A stretch of DNA of 58,330 bases from Deltaproteobacteria bacterium. GTDB taxonomy: Bacteria > Myxococcota_A > Polyangia > Haliangiales > J016. The position numbers and the translations under genes are program-made. Shown piece by piece: positions 39,527-49,639 of this stretch. Every line of letters starts with the position of its first letter. The stretch's first letter is position 1. The DNA is taken from the NCBI GenBank assembly GCA_003696105.1, contig RFGE01000219.1:1-58330 (forward strand). The letters run 5' to 3'. The notes beneath the pieces are model-generated. The model did not search any database. It was not told the origin of the DNA and saw only the letters and a program-made list of their open reading frames with translations.

Positions 39527-40498
39527 TCATCGCGCGTCGAGGTACGCGCGCAGATCGGCCGGCAGCGGACTCGATACGGCCACCGGCTCCCGCGTCGCCG
39601 GGTGGGGAAACTCGATCCACGCGGCGTGCAGCGCCTGGCGCGGCAGTTCGATCTCGGCCAGAAGCTCGTCGGTCAATCCCTCGTCGCAGTAGCGCGCGAA
39701 CAGCTCGTCGCCGTGCGCGTACAACTTGTCTCCGACAATCGGGTACCCGGCGTGGGCCAGGTGCACGCGGATCTGGTGCTGCCGGCCGGTGACCGGCACG
39801 CAGCGCACGAGCGCGCGGTCGCGACGGCGTTCGACCACGCGAACCCGCGTCTCCGACGGCAGGCCGTCCGGTCGCACCTCCATGCGTACGGCGATCTTAC
39901 CGGTCCGCGGGTCGACCAGGGCGAGCGGTGCGTCGATCACGTGCTCTTCGGTCCACGGGGGCACGCCGCGGACGATCGCGAGGTATGCCTTCCGTACGCG
40001 CTTGTACTGGAACGCCTTCTTGAGCTTCGACGCGGCGCGTTTGCCCTTGGCGACGACCAGGCAGCCCGAGGTTTCGCGGTCGAGCCGATGCGCGATCTGC
40101 GTTTGCGCGTCGGGGTACCGCTCGGACAGCAGGCGCGTGAGCGTGTTGAAGTAGAACTTTGCCGACGCGTGCACCGGCAGTCCGGCGGGTTTGTCGACGA
40201 CCAACACGTGCGGGTCGTCGTACAGCACGCCGAAGTCGCGCGGACACGGCGGCTCGGGCTGCGCCGGCCGGCGCAGGATGATCTGTTCGCCGGCCGTGAC
40301 CCGCGCGTTCGGCTTCACCGGCCGGCCGTCGGCGCGCTCGATGCCGGTGCGAATGATGGCCTGCAGGCGGGTGCGCGACAGCCTCGGGATCTGCGCCTTG
40401 AGGAAGTGGTCCAGCCGGAATCCGGAAAACTCCTCCGGGACGACGAACCGGCGCTCGATGATGCGCGGCCTGCCGCTGTCGTCGAGGTGGACGTCCAT
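39527..40498 (-). CDS. RluA-family pseudouridine synthase
   Basis: 323 residues. An S4 RNA-binding domain comes first ([20 protein letters not shown], about 26-45), then [13 protein letters not shown] and the catalytic [12 protein letters not shown] near 137, whose Asp attacks uridine C6, then [19 protein letters not shown] near 243. RluA-family enzymes modify specific uridines in rRNA or tRNA; the S4 domain and length favour a RluD/RluC-like rRNA target, not settled here. It is 22 bp downstream of the sigma54 activator on the same strand and convergent with the SppA fusion. Confidence 0.92.
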   Translation of the reverse strand: MDVHLDDSGRPRIIERRFVVPEEFSGFRLDHFLKAQIPRLSRTRLQAIIRTGIERADGRPVKPNARVTAGEQIILRRPAQPEPPCPRDFGVLYDDPHVLVVDKPAGLPVHASAKFYFNTLTRLLSERYPDAQTQIAHRLDRETSGCLVVAKGKRAASKLKKAFQYKRVRKAYLAIVRGVPPWTEEHVIDAPLALVDPRTGKIAVRMEVRPDGLPSETRVRVVERRRDRALVRCVPVTGRQHQIRVHLAHAGYPIVGDKLYAHGDELFARYCDEGLTDELLAEIELPRQALHAAWIEFPHPATREPVAVSSPLPADLRAYLDAR

Positions 40499-40520
40499 CG
40501 TTCACAGTGGGCGGCGGTGG

Positions 40521-43500
40521 CTACGAGCGGAACTCCGATGGATCGATGTTGAACTTCTTCATCTTGTTGTAGACCGTCCCGCGGGATACGCCGAGCGTGC
40601 GCGCCACCGACGGGATGTTGCCCCGGTGCTGCGCGAGCGCGGCGATGAGCAGCTCGCGCTCGGACTCGACCATCGACTTGAGGCGCGGCGGCTGCTCGGC
40701 GCCACCGAGCGGAGGGCCCGGATAGCCGCCGAGGGCGGGCGGGACCGGGGCGAACGCGGCGGGCCCCGTCGGCGGGTTCCCCGGCGGCGCGCCGGCAAAC
40801 GCGGGCGGAAACAGGCGCTGGAGATCGCGGCGCGCCTGCTCGATCACGAGCGGCACTTCGGTGAGCGCGATCTGGTCGTCGCCCGCGAGGTTCACCTCGC
40901 CTTCGAGCACGTGTTCGAGTTCGCGGATGTTGCCGGGCCACGGGTAGCTGCGCAGCGCGTCCATCACGTGCGGCGCGATGTCGCGAACCGGCTTGCCGAG
41001 CCGCGCGGCGTAGATCTGCAGAAAGTGTCGTGCGAGTACCTCGACGTCCTCCGGCCGCTCGCGCAGCGGCGGCAGGTCGATGTGGATGACGCGGAGGCGG
41101 AAATACAGGTCTTGCCGGAACAGACCGCGGGCCACCTCGGCGCTCAGGTCGCGGTTGGTCGTGCCGATGACGCGGCAGTTGAGCGGGATCTCGCGGGTGC
41201 CGCCGAGCCGCTGGGTGACCTTCTCCTGCAACACGCGCAGCAACTTCGCCTGCATTTCGAGCGGCATGTCGCCGATCTCGTCGAGCAGGATGGTGCCGCC
41301 CTCGGCCAGCTCGAACTTGCCCGGGCGGCCGCCGCGCCGGGCGCCGGTGAACGCGCCGGTTTCATAGCCGAACAGCTCGCTTTCGAGCAGGTCGCGGGGG
41401 ATCGCGGCGCAGTTGATGCCGACGAACGGCCCCCCGGCGCGCGGGCCGGCGTTGTGGATGGCCTGGGCGAACAACTCCTTGCCGGTACCGCTTTCGCCGG
41501 TAATCAGCACGCTCGAGTCGGACCGCGCCGCGGCCTCGGCGAGCGCGAGCCGCCGTTTGAGCGCGGCGGACACGCCGATGATGTCGGCGAACGAGTAGCG
41601 CGCGGTCGACCCGACGATCCGCTGCGCGACCGACGTGGCGCGCTTGAGTTCCGTGAACGTCGCGACCACGCCGGCGATGTCGCCGCGGTCGTCGCGGATG
41701 ACGCGCGTGCTGCACAGGTAGTCGCCCGTGGGCAGGTTGACGTTGCGGCCGTCGTACTCCTCGCCGCCGACGATGGACGGTCGCAAGAAGTCGAGTTCCG
41801 GCATGCGAGTGAGCCGGGGAGGTCGCTTCGGGTCGTACCGCACTCCGAGGATGCGCGAGGCTTCCTCGTTCATCGCGATGACGATGCCGCCCGCGTTGAA
41901 GGTGACGACGCCGTCGCGGATCGCCTCCAGCGTGGTGGCCGTCGCGCGAATCTGTACGCGCAGCTCCTCCTGGATTCGGCCGTTTTCGAGGGCGGTGGCG
42001 GCTTGGCCGGCGAACACCGACAGCAGGTCCAGGTCGCGTTCGGTGAACACTCCGCCCGACAGCTCCTTGTCCGCGTAGATGATGCCGTAGACGTCCCGGC
42101 CCCGGCGCAGCGGCACGACCATCGCGTAGCCGAGACGCAGCCGCCGCTGCCGTTCGGCGTCGGCCGTCGGCGGCGGGTCGCTGCTGCGTCCGTCGCCGGC
42201 GCGCCCCGCGTCGCCGGAGGGCGCGCCCGGCGCCGCGTCGGCGCGAAACAGCAGCGTCGCGGCGCCGCCTCCGCGGGCCGTTTCGGACAGGTCGAGCAAC
42301 CGCGTGGCGGCCTCGTCGTCGGCGACGTTGTGGACGCCGTGTACCGCGAGGTCGCCCGTGTCGGGATCGGCGAGGGCGACGAACGCGCGATCCGCGTTCG
42401 ACAGCTGCGCCGCCATGTGTGCGATCTCGCTGGGGAGTCGGCCGTAGTCGTCGACCCGCGCCAGCGATTGCGTCAGCTCGAGCAGGGTACGGATGTTCTC
42501 GCGCTCGACGACGACCGCGTTGACGGCGCCGAGAAACCGCTCCTCCGCCATCGCCATCGCGTCGAGGCTGCGCGACAAGGTCTGCTCGACCGCGGCGATG
42601 CGCGTTTGCGTCTCGTCGACGGCGGACACCGGCGCGCCCGTGCGTTTGGCGATCGTCTCGACCGCGGCGCCGACCAGGTCGGCGAGCCGTTGGCTTTCGC
42701 GGTGCACGGCCATGCGGTGCTGCTTGAGTTCCTGCAGCAACTGCAGCACTTCGACCTCTGCGACGCGGTCTGTGGCACGGCGGCCGTGCTGGCGAAACGC
42801 TTCGCGCACGCGTTCGAGGTCATAGAGACCGCCGAGTTCGCGGAACAACTCCTGCGCCTTCGCGAGCCAGTAGGCGGGCGGATCGTTGAACCCATCGCCG
42901 AGCTGGTGGCCCGCGTCGCCCATGAACAGGCCGAATTGCAGGTACGCCTCGGCGAGTTCGCGCCGGTAGCCGTCCGTCTGGAATGCGGTCATCGCGCGGC
43001 GGAAATAGCGTTTGGCGTGCTTGACGTCGCCGGTGCGCCACGCCACGACGGCCTGGCACATCAGTGCCCGGCCGATCGCGAGCGAATCGCCGCTGGCCCG
43101 CGCGTCCTCCTCGGCGCGGCGCGCCAGCGCGCGAGCGTCCTCGAGTTGGTCGCGCGCGGCGGCGAGACGCGCGAGCCCGCAGTGGATCGTGGCGAGTTCC
43201 GCGCCGTCGAAGTGCTGTTCGAAGTGGCTGCGGGCGCGCGTAAACAGCTCCTGCGCCCGCTCGTACTCGCCCGCGCGCAGGGCGATGTGGGCGAGCGCGT
43301 TGAGCGCGCGCGCCTTGAGGTCGGCGTCGCCGAGGTCGTCGGCCACCGCGAGCGCACGGTCGAGGTGGATGCGCGCGCGGTCCGGTTCGCCCTTGGCCCC
43401 GCACGACGCGCCGATCGCCGCATCGGCCGCTCCCACGCCCGCGCGATCGCCGAGCGAGTCGAACAGCCGGCGCGCCGCCGAGAAGTGGTGCAGCGCTTCG

Positions 43501-43640
43501 TCGTGCAGACCGGAGCGGGCGCACAGCCGGCCGAGCGCCAGCTCGGTGGCGGCGCGTTCGCTGGCCGGGAGATCGCCGCGCAGTTTGTCGTGCAGGCTGT
43601 CGATCTCCTCCCTCGAGGCAACGCCCATCGGACTTTCCAT
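40521..43640 (-). CDS. TPR-GAF-PAS sigma54 activator with Fis HTH
   Basis: 1039 residues from ATG 43640 (ATG 43628 is an alternative). About 300 N-terminal residues are TPR-like helical repeats (DEALHHFSAARRLFDSLGDRAG and similar), then a helical region, a GAF domain (about 390-555), and a PAS domain (TTLEAIRDGVVTFNAGG near 570). The AAA+ domain has Walker A GESGTGKELFAQ near 713 and the sigma54 loop GAFTGA near 763; the HTH is VARTLGVSRGTVYNKMKKF near 1012. No receiver domain exists, so activation is by ligand or protein binding to TPR/GAF/PAS. Divergent from another sigma54 activator with 25 bp between starts. Confidence 0.93.
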   Translation of the reverse strand: MESPMGVASREEIDSLHDKLRGDLPASERAATELALGRLCARSGLHDEALHHFSAARRLFDSLGDRAGVGAADAAIGASCGAKGEPDRARIHLDRALAVADDLGDADLKARALNALAHIALRAGEYERAQELFTRARSHFEQHFDGAELATIHCGLARLAAARDQLEDARALARRAEEDARASGDSLAIGRALMCQAVVAWRTGDVKHAKRYFRRAMTAFQTDGYRRELAEAYLQFGLFMGDAGHQLGDGFNDPPAYWLAKAQELFRELGGLYDLERVREAFRQHGRRATDRVAEVEVLQLLQELKQHRMAVHRESQRLADLVGAAVETIAKRTGAPVSAVDETQTRIAAVEQTLSRSLDAMAMAEERFLGAVNAVVVERENIRTLLELTQSLARVDDYGRLPSEIAHMAAQLSNADRAFVALADPDTGDLAVHGVHNVADDEAATRLLDLSETARGGGAATLLFRADAAPGAPSGDAGRAGDGRSSDPPPTADAERQRRLRLGYAMVVPLRRGRDVYGIIYADKELSGGVFTERDLDLLSVFAGQAATALENGRIQEELRVQIRATATTLEAIRDGVVTFNAGGIVIAMNEEASRILGVRYDPKRPPRLTRMPELDFLRPSIVGGEEYDGRNVNLPTGDYLCSTRVIRDDRGDIAGVVATFTELKRATSVAQRIVGSTARYSFADIIGVSAALKRRLALAEAAARSDSSVLITGESGTGKELFAQAIHNAGPRAGGPFVGINCAAIPRDLLESELFGYETGAFTGARRGGRPGKFELAEGGTILLDEIGDMPLEMQAKLLRVLQEKVTQRLGGTREIPLNCRVIGTTNRDLSAEVARGLFRQDLYFRLRVIHIDLPPLRERPEDVEVLARHFLQIYAARLGKPVRDIAPHVMDALRSYPWPGNIRELEHVLEGEVNLAGDDQIALTEVPLVIEQARRDLQRLFPPAFAGAPPGNPPTGPAAFAPVPPALGGYPGPPLGGAEQPPRLKSMVESERELLIAALAQHRGNIPSVARTLGVSRGTVYNKMKKFNIDPSEFRS

Positions 43641-43665
43641 TGTAACCGATGTATAGTGAGGACTG
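43641..43665. promoter_or_regulatory. 25-bp bidirectional promoter between two sigma54 activators
   Basis: Plus strand TATAGT (43652-43657) ends 8 nt before ATG 43666. Minus strand TATACA (43650-43655) ends 9 nt before ATG 43640, and the hexamers overlap by four base pairs. A second minus-strand box, TACAAT (43639-43644), overlaps ATG 43640 and ends 10 nt before the alternative ATG 43628. None of the starts has a Shine-Dalgarno sequence. The two genes should compete for polymerase. Confidence 0.55.
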
Positions 43666-45150
43666 ATGTCCCCACCGCAGGATGCTCGCGAAAAGTTTCC
43701 CGACTTCGTGCCGCCGACGAAGATCTCCTACCTCGGCGACCGGTCTCCGACCCTGCACTTGCGACGGTGCCGGCTCACGCTGGCCGGCCCCGACGGACCG
43801 CGGGAGTTCACGTTCGACAAGGGCGAGGTGACGATCGGCGGGATGAAGGACAACGACGTCGTACTGCCCGACGAGACGGTGTCGCGCTACCACTGCAAGA
43901 TCATCCAGGAAGAAACCGGCTACGTGCTCGTCGATCTGCACTCGACCAACGGCACGTTCATCAACAAGGTGCGCATTCGCGAGGCGTTTCTGCGCCCGGG
44001 GTGCACGATCTCGTGCGGTCAGACGCAGATCAAGTTCAACGCGGTCGACGAGGCGGTCGAGATCCGCCCCTCCCGCAAGGACCACTGCGGGGACCTCATT
44101 GGCGCGAACCCGAAAATGCGCGAGCTGTACTCGATCATCGAGAAGATCGCGCCGACCAACACGACCGTCGTCATCGAGGGGGAAACGGGCACAGGAAAGG
44201 AGGTCGTCGCCCAGTCGATCCACAAGCTGTCGTCGCGCGCCGGCGGGCCGCTGATCGTGGTCGATTGCGGCGCGGTGCCGCCGAACCTCATCGAGTCGGA
44301 GCTGTTCGGCCACGAGAAGGGCTCGTTCACTGGCGCGACGATGACGCGCCAGGGATTGTTCGAAATGGCCGACGGCGGCACGTTGTTTCTCGACGAGCTC
44401 GGCGAGTTGCCGCTCGACCTGCAGCCGAAGCTGTTGCGTGCGCTCGAACAGCGCGAGATCCGCCGGGTCGGCTCGGCCAAGCCGATCCGGGTGGACGTGC
44501 GGATCATCGCGGCGACGAATCGCAGCCTCGAGGAGGAGGTGCGCAGCGGCCGTTTCCGGCAAGACCTGTTCTATCGGCTATCGGTCGTGCGGTTGAAGCT
44601 GCCGGCGCTGCGCGAGCGCGCCGACGACATCGCGCTGCTCGTCAATCACTTTCTGTCGAACCACAAGTACAACCTCGACGCCGATGGCAACCCGCGCGTG
44701 CGCGGGCTCAGCCGCCGCGCCGCCGAGGCGCTGCGCGCCTACCACTGGCCGGGCAACGTGCGCGAGTTGGTCAACGTCGTCGAACGCGCGGTGTCGTTTT
44801 GCGACGGCGACACGATCGACATAGGCGATCTGCCCGAGCACGTGCGCGACGCGGCGACCGGTGGCGCCGCGCCCGCGCGGGGGCGGGCCGCGACCGCGAG
44901 CGACGTCGACCGCGTTCCGGTCTATCCGCCGCGGCCGCCGGAGGAACTGGTGTCCGGCGACATCAAGTTCAAGGACGCAAAGGAGCGGTGGGTGTCTTCG
45001 TTCGAGCGCGACTACATCCTGTCGCTGCTCCGGCGCAACAACGGCAATATTTCGCACGCGGCGCGCGAGGCGGACATCGACCGCAAGTACTTTCGCAAAC
45101 TGATGAAGAAGTACGGCATCGACGCGGGGGATGCGGGCTCGGACGACTGA
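43666..45150 (+). CDS. FHA-domain sigma54 activator
   Basis: 494 residues. The FHA domain (about 45-125) has [19 protein letters not shown] followed by YHCKI and STNGTFIN, the phospho-Thr-binding loops, with Arg and Ser retained. AAA+ follows: Walker [13 protein letters not shown] near 172, the sigma54-contact loop as GSFTGA (not GAFTGA) near 219, [15 protein letters not shown], and Fis-type [22 protein letters not shown] near 465. FHA-activators in myxobacteria respond to Ser/Thr kinase phosphorylation, so the double-kinase protein at 29391 is one candidate input, without evidence beyond co-occurrence. The Ala-to-Ser change in the loop may weaken or alter sigma54 contact. Confidence 0.93.
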   Translation: MSPPQDAREKFPDFVPPTKISYLGDRSPTLHLRRCRLTLAGPDGPREFTFDKGEVTIGGMKDNDVVLPDETVSRYHCKIIQEETGYVLVDLHSTNGTFINKVRIREAFLRPGCTISCGQTQIKFNAVDEAVEIRPSRKDHCGDLIGANPKMRELYSIIEKIAPTNTTVVIEGETGTGKEVVAQSIHKLSSRAGGPLIVVDCGAVPPNLIESELFGHEKGSFTGATMTRQGLFEMADGGTLFLDELGELPLDLQPKLLRALEQREIRRVGSAKPIRVDVRIIAATNRSLEEEVRSGRFRQDLFYRLSVVRLKLPALRERADDIALLVNHFLSNHKYNLDADGNPRVRGLSRRAAEALRAYHWPGNVRELVNVVERAVSFCDGDTIDIGDLPEHVRDAATGGAAPARGRAATASDVDRVPVYPPRPPEELVSGDIKFKDAKERWVSSFERDYILSLLRRNNGNISHAAREADIDRKYFRKLMKKYGIDAGDAGSDD

Positions 45151-45180
45151 CCGCCGCCTGGCGACGCGGTCCCGCCACCT

Positions 45181-45978
45181 TCACATGGCGCGCGCGTGCT
45201 CGTCGAGGCGACGCGCGCCCTCCATCAACAAGTGGGTCGTGGTCTGGCCCACGCGGTCGGGCCGGTCGACCTCCTGGCTGTCGAAGTCGAACGATCCGTC
45301 CGACCAGGTGAGCAGGTGGTAGATGCACTCCTCGTCGCGCGGTGCGTCGCGGCCGTCGATCTCGGCCTGGACGACTCGCCCGTCGCGCAGCCAGATGCGA
45401 GCGGTATCGCCGCCGCCGGCCGCGCGCAACGTCAGCACGCCCGACTTGCGCTCCAGTTCGAGGAGGGTGAGCAGCGACGACAGGCCGATCTGCGCGAGGC
45501 TTCCGGCGATCGCGAACGCGCCGGAGCCGTCGGGTTTGGCCGGCGGTGGCGGCGGCGCGGGCACGGTCTGGATGCGCTCGCGCGCGGCGCGCTCGATCAT
45601 CTGGGTGCGGCGCAACGTGTTGGCCACGCGCAGGTCGAGTTCTTCGAACCGAAACGGCTTGGGCAGGTAGTCGTCCGCGCCGAGCCGGAAGCCGCGGATG
45701 CGGTCGTCGTCGGACGACAGCGCGGTGAGAAAAATGACCGGGACGAACGCGAACTCCGGGCGCGCGCGCAGCGCACGGACCAACTCCCAACCGTCCATGC
45801 GGGGCATCATCACGTCGGTGATGACCAGATCGGGCGGCGACGCGGTCGCTCGGTCGAGCGCCTCCCGGCCGTCGGTCGCGGTGTCGACGCGGTACCCGCG
45901 CTTCTCGAGAACCGTCGTGACCATGCGCAGGATCCACGCGTCGTCGTCCGCGACCAGGATGCGCAGTGGCTCCCCCAT
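45181..45978 (-). CDS. Response regulator with PATAN/DUF4388-like domain
   Basis: 265 residues. The receiver has DDD near 11-13, acceptor Asp55 ([13 protein letters not shown]), Thr in [12 protein letters not shown] and Lys in DDYLPKPFR. After a Pro-rich linker ([11 protein letters not shown]) the C-terminal part shows [24 protein letters not shown], the PATAN start also seen at 27654, then [16 protein letters not shown]. There is no DNA-binding domain. It is the second such regulator in the window and may serve the same kinase network. The promoter at 45990-46019 is of the classical type. Confidence 0.88.
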   Translation of the reverse strand: MGEPLRILVADDDAWILRMVTTVLEKRGYRVDTATDGREALDRATASPPDLVITDVMMPRMDGWELVRALRARPEFAFVPVIFLTALSSDDDRIRGFRLGADDYLPKPFRFEELDLRVANTLRRTQMIERAARERIQTVPAPPPPPAKPDGSGAFAIAGSLAQIGLSSLLTLLELERKSGVLTLRAAGGGDTARIWLRDGRVVQAEIDGRDAPRDEECIYHLLTWSDGSFDFDSQEVDRPDRVGQTTTHLLMEGARRLDEHARAM

Positions 45979-45989
45979 CTGAAACCCTA

Positions 45990-46019
45990 ATGGTATTGGG
46001 AGGTTTTAGAGGGTGTCAA
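45990..46019 (-). promoter_or_regulatory. Sigma70-type promoter for the 45978 regulator
   Basis: On the minus strand TTGACA (46014-46019) is followed after 18 bp by TACCAT (45990-45995), 11 nt before ATG 45978. It is the best classical -35/-10 match in the window and lies in an AT-rich island. Confidence 0.6.
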
Positions 46020-46170
46020 CCGACTTGCGCGCCGCCGTGCGCGGGCGGTCGCGCTCGGTGGCGCCGCCTCGGCCGGGGTCGCGCGCCGTGTCACGGCCCG
46101 GCGCCGCCCATGACCGAATCGTGACGCAGCGGTGGCGCCATCTTGGACGTCCGGTTGGTACGACCGACTC

Positions 46171-47082
46171 GTGTCAACGATCGCACGTCCTCGTTTCCCC
46201 CGACTGTCGACCCTGTCGTTCGTCCTCGTCCACGTCGCCGCCGTCGCCGGCGTCGTGGCCCTGGGCTGGTCGTGGTCAGGCCTCGCACTCGCGGCCGGCA
46301 TGTATGCGCTGCGCATGTTCTTCGTCACCGCCGCCTACCACCGCTACTTCTCGCACCGCGCGTTCAAGACGTCCCGCTGGTTTCAGGCGGTGCTCGCGTT
46401 CATGGCCGAGACCAGCAGCCAAAAGGGCATCCTGTGGTGGGCCGCCCACCATCGCGACCACCACAAGTATTCGGACACGCCGCGCGACATCCACTCGCCG
46501 CGGCAAAGCGGCATCTGGTACGCGCACGTGGGCTGGGTGCTGTCGGATCGCACGCGCGAATACGACCGCGGCCGGGTGCCGGACCTCGTGCGCTACCCCG
46601 AACTCGTCTGGCTCGATCGCTACTGGGCCGTGCCGGTGGTCGCGTTCGCCGCAGCGATGTTCGCGCTCGGCGGCTGGCACGGCCTGGTGTGGGGGTACGG
46701 CGTGTCGACCGTGCTGCTGTGGCACGGTACGTTCACGATCAACTCGCTTTCGCACGTCATCGGCCGGCGCCGCTACGACACGAGCGACGATTCGCGCAAC
46801 AACGCGGCGCTCGCGCTGATCACCCTCGGCGAGGGGTGGCACAACAACCATCATCACTATCAGAGTTCGGCCAACCAGGGGTTCTTCTGGTGGGAGGTCG
46901 ACGTCACGTACTACATTTTGAGGGCACTCGCGGCGGCCGGCATCGTGTGGGATCTGCGCAAGCCGCCGCAGCGCGTGTTGATGGGCGGCCGGTCGCGCGA
47001 TGCATCCGACGCGGACGCGGCTTCGCGGGCGGCGGACGCGGCGGCGCAGGACGAGCGCGCGCCCGCTCGCCGGGCCGCATGA
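46171..47082 (+). CDS. Acyl-CoA/fatty acid desaturase (membrane, di-iron)
   Basis: 303 residues from GTG 46171, 6 nt after TACGAC (46159-46164). Three His boxes are complete: HRYFSH at 57-62, HRDHHKY at 94-100 and HNNHHHY near 225, all ligands of the di-iron site. Hydrophobic helices surround them (SFVLVHVAAVAGVVALGW, then VAFAAAMFALGGWHGLVWGY). This is the stearoyl-CoA desaturase/DesA-like class that introduces a delta-9 or similar double bond with oxygen and an electron donor. The last 35 residues are an Asp/Arg/Ala-rich, probably cytoplasmic tail. Membrane-fluidity control is likely; regiospecificity cannot be read. An in-frame GTG at 46132 is the alternative start. Confidence 0.92.
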   Translation: MSTIARPRFPRLSTLSFVLVHVAAVAGVVALGWSWSGLALAAGMYALRMFFVTAAYHRYFSHRAFKTSRWFQAVLAFMAETSSQKGILWWAAHHRDHHKYSDTPRDIHSPRQSGIWYAHVGWVLSDRTREYDRGRVPDLVRYPELVWLDRYWAVPVVAFAAAMFALGGWHGLVWGYGVSTVLLWHGTFTINSLSHVIGRRRYDTSDDSRNNAALALITLGEGWHNNHHHYQSSANQGFFWWEVDVTYYILRALAAAGIVWDLRKPPQRVLMGGRSRDASDADAASRAADAAAQDERAPARRAA

Positions 47083-47100
47083 CCTGCCGCCGGCGCCGCG

Positions 47101-48081
47101 TCACGGTGCGGCGGAAAACGCCGCGGAGCATGCGTTGGCGATCAGCCGCGGCCAGTCGCCCGCACAGCCGAGCGCGCTCGCGCCGCCGCCGTTGACGTAC
47201 ACGACGCGAAAGTCCGGCCGGTACGCGGCTGCGATCTCCCCGTCCGCGTAACTGCCGTCGCGCCGGCCGTCGCCTTGGAGCGCGAGGCGATCGCGGTACT
47301 CGCACTCGTAGGCGTTCACGCCCGCGTGCAGCGCGGTCGTTCCGTCGCCGGCGTAGGGGGCGGGACTGAAGTGGTTCATCCCGGTCGGCGACACGACCGG
47401 CGAGTAGGACTCCGTCATGACTCGGCCGCCGAGCGAGTTGCCGAATGTATAGGTGGTGAACACACCGAGCACCGCGACGCCGCCGGCGTCGACGAAATCG
47501 GCCAACGCGTCGCCGAACGCCGCGCGATCGCCGTAGGGCTCGTTGACCCAGGTGTAGATGCAATCGTAACCGGCCAGCGCATCGGCGCCGGGCGGGGCGG
47601 CGCGCGCGTCGAGGTAGTCGACCGGGCCGCCGGTGATCTCCGCGATCGCGGCGCGGTAGGCCGCGTCGTCCGGTTCGGTCGGCGCGTACAGGATCGCAAC
47701 GCGCGCGCACTGGCTCGGCTCGCCGGCGCAGCGGAAAAACGGCTCCACCTCGCACGCGGCGCTGCAGCCGTCGCCGTCGGTACGGCCGCCGTCGTCGCAC
47801 GCCTCGGGCGCGGCGATCACGCCGTCGCCGCAACCGACCCCCGCGTCGGGCGCGGCCGCGTCGGGCGCGCCGGCGTCGGGCGGCGCCGCGTCGGGCGGCG
47901 CGGCATCGGCCGGCGCGGCGTCGGCCCGTGCCGCGTCGGCCCCGCCGTCGGGGCCGGCCGCGCACGCGGTCGCGAGCGCCGCGGCGATCCAGGCGGCGCG
48001 GCGCTCGCCGGGCGCACGCCGGCGCGGTCGCGCGACGGCGGTCTGGCGATTCGCGGCTCGGTGTGTGTCCCAAGGTCTCAT
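47101..48081 (-). CDS. DUF4215-type Cys-rich lipoprotein
   Basis: 326 residues from ATG 48081 (GTG 48093 is alternative). The basic N-terminus leads to a hydrophobic segment ending ATACAAG, a lipobox. A linker made of DAAPPDAAPPDAGAPDAA units spans about 50 residues. Then the Cys-rich motif CGDGVIAAPEACDDGG and GDGCSAACEVEPFFRC is a DUF4215 (myxococcus Cys-rich) repeat. The remaining 190 residues look like a glutamine-amidotransferase-like or flavodoxin-like alpha/beta fold (VAILYAPTEPDDAAYRAAIAE, DYLDARAAPPGADALAGYDCIYTW) of unknown activity. Surface or secreted location is inferred. Confidence 0.75.
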   Translation of the reverse strand: MRPWDTHRAANRQTAVARPRRRAPGERRAAWIAAALATACAAGPDGGADAARADAAPADAAPPDAAPPDAGAPDAAAPDAGVGCGDGVIAAPEACDDGGRTDGDGCSAACEVEPFFRCAGEPSQCARVAILYAPTEPDDAAYRAAIAEITGGPVDYLDARAAPPGADALAGYDCIYTWVNEPYGDRAAFGDALADFVDAGGVAVLGVFTTYTFGNSLGGRVMTESYSPVVSPTGMNHFSPAPYAGDGTTALHAGVNAYECEYRDRLALQGDGRRDGSYADGEIAAAYRPDFRVVYVNGGGASALGCAGDWPRLIANACSAAFSAAP

Positions 48082-48160
48082 CGGCTGCGCCACCGCAGGC
48101 GTTCGGCCGGCCAGCTCCGGCGCGTCAGTGCCGTTGTACCATCGCGCGCGGCCCGCGGCG

Positions 48161-49216
48161 CTAACGGGTCCTGGCCGGGCCGGGGCCGGCCCGCACCGGT
48201 TCGGCTGCGGCCGTCCGGATCTGCCGCGGCTGCCACGCGCCGCCGGCCCCGCGCAGCCGCACCACGCCGCGGTAGCTCACGGCGAGCACGCCGCCGTCGG
48301 GCGAGGCTCGGACGACCGACCAGCGGTCGCCGTCCGCGAGCGGCGGCAAGTCGGCCACCCGGCGCAGCGAACCGGCCTCGACCACCGCGAGCGCGCCGCC
48401 GCCGGGGAGTCGGCCCGCGACGACGATCGTTCCGCGCGGCGTCGCATCCGCCGCGTCGGCCTCGAACTGGGCGAGTGCGTCCGGGCGCGCGATCGGCCGC
48501 GCGCCGTCGGCGTGCAGCGCGAGAATCGTCCCGGCGTCACCGATCGCGTAGGGCGGTTTCCCCGGCCAGCCGACGAGCCGCGCGACCGTCTCGGGGGGGG
48601 TGAACCCGCCGGGCACCGGTGTCCACCGCCGGCCGTCGCCTCGCTCGATGGCGCCCGCGTCGTCGACGAGCCACACCGCGGCGGACGAGCCGGCCCACAG
48701 CGCCGCGACACCGGCGGGCGCGCGCCCGATCCGCCGAAACGCGCCGCCGTCGAATGCGTATAGCGTGCGGCCGATCGCAACGATCGGCAGGCCGGTGTCG
48801 GTGCTCGCGCGGGCGACGCCGCGCGCCTCCAGCGCGACCGCGCGCCACGCGCGGCCGTCGCGCACGTACAGCGGTGCGCGGCCCGCGATCAGGACGATCG
48901 TTCCGTCGCCGGCGCGGACGGCACCGGCCACGTCCTCCGCGATGCTGCCGGGTGCGTCGCGGGCCCAGCCCCCCGGTGCGGGCGTGTAGATCTCGCCGGC
49001 CTCGCCGACGAGCACCAGCCGGTCGAGCTGCGCGCGGTCGCCGATCGACGTGACGACGCGGGCGGGCCGCGCCGGCGCGTCGGCGGCGGGGGCGGCCGCC
49101 GCGGGCGCGCACGCGAGCGCGGCGGCGACGACGGCGGTGCGCGCGATCCCGATCAGCGGCCGCCGCCGTCCCGATCGCCGCGCGATGCGCGCTTGAGCTC
49201 CGTTACGCCGTCGCAC
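48161..49216 (-). CDS. Exported repeat protein (propeller-like)
   Basis: 351 residues if GTG 49216 is used. The start is uncertain because the frame stays open upstream; this one overlaps the small lipoprotein by 64 nt. A twin-Arg-like basic run precedes GIARTAVVAAALACAPAAAA, a signal or lipobox segment. The mature part is made of about 45-residue units (VLVGEAGEIYTPAPGGWARD, VLIAGRAPLYVRDGRAWRAV, VAIGRTLYAFDGGAFRRIG), giving a propeller of perhaps six or seven blades similar to Ycf48-like or PQQ-type folds. No catalytic motif is visible. It follows the 49153 gene on the same strand, in a probable operon. Confidence 0.65.
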   Translation of the reverse strand: MRRRNGAQARIARRSGRRRPLIGIARTAVVAAALACAPAAAAPAADAPARPARVVTSIGDRAQLDRLVLVGEAGEIYTPAPGGWARDAPGSIAEDVAGAVRAGDGTIVLIAGRAPLYVRDGRAWRAVALEARGVARASTDTGLPIVAIGRTLYAFDGGAFRRIGRAPAGVAALWAGSSAAVWLVDDAGAIERGDGRRWTPVPGGFTPPETVARLVGWPGKPPYAIGDAGTILALHADGARPIARPDALAQFEADAADATPRGTIVVAGRLPGGGALAVVEAGSLRRVADLPPLADGDRWSVVRASPDGGVLAVSYRGVVRLRGAGGAWQPRQIRTAAAEPVRAGPGPARTR

Positions 49217-49443
49217 TTGGCCAGGTCGTCGACGGTGCGCGCCTGAATCATGCATCGGATCGACTCGGATGACGCATTCGCGCGGCACGAACGGACGGCC
49301 GCGTGTTCGTCCGGACCGGAGCCGCTTTCGTTGACGCCCGTGATGCGAAAGATGTTTCGCACCGCTTCGCGGCACTGCTTCTCGTTGCCTTCGCCGCACG
49401 CGACCAACAACGCGGCGGCGGCGGCGATCGTGAGCCATTTCAT
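49153..49443 (-). CDS. Small Cys-rich lipoprotein
   Basis: 96 residues. Signal MKWLTIAAAAALLVAC has a lipobox. The mature protein has six Cys and a Ser/Gly/Glu-rich centre (CREAVRNIFRITGV, CRANASSESIRCMIQAR), and looks like a small compact disulfide-stabilised domain. GAGG 9 nt upstream supports ATG 49443. Not recognised; its C-terminal coding end overlaps the next gene's probable start. Confidence 0.7.
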   Translation of the reverse strand: MKWLTIAAAAALLVACGEGNEKQCREAVRNIFRITGVNESGSGPDEHAAVRSCRANASSESIRCMIQARTVDDLAKCDGVTELKRASRGDRDGGGR

Positions 49444-49639
49444 CGTGGAGCCTCGACAAGTCCCGCGCGGCACCGCCGCGCTCGCGGTTACCGTAGCTTG
49501 AAACGCGCCGCGGCGAAACACTCCGGCCGACCGTCCGGGCGAGGTCGGGGGCGGGGGATGGCGCGGCCGCAGCCCAGGCGCGCGCGGCGGCGCCCCGCGC
49601 GTCGGCCGCACGCCGCGGGCCGCGCGCCGGCGGCGCGCA

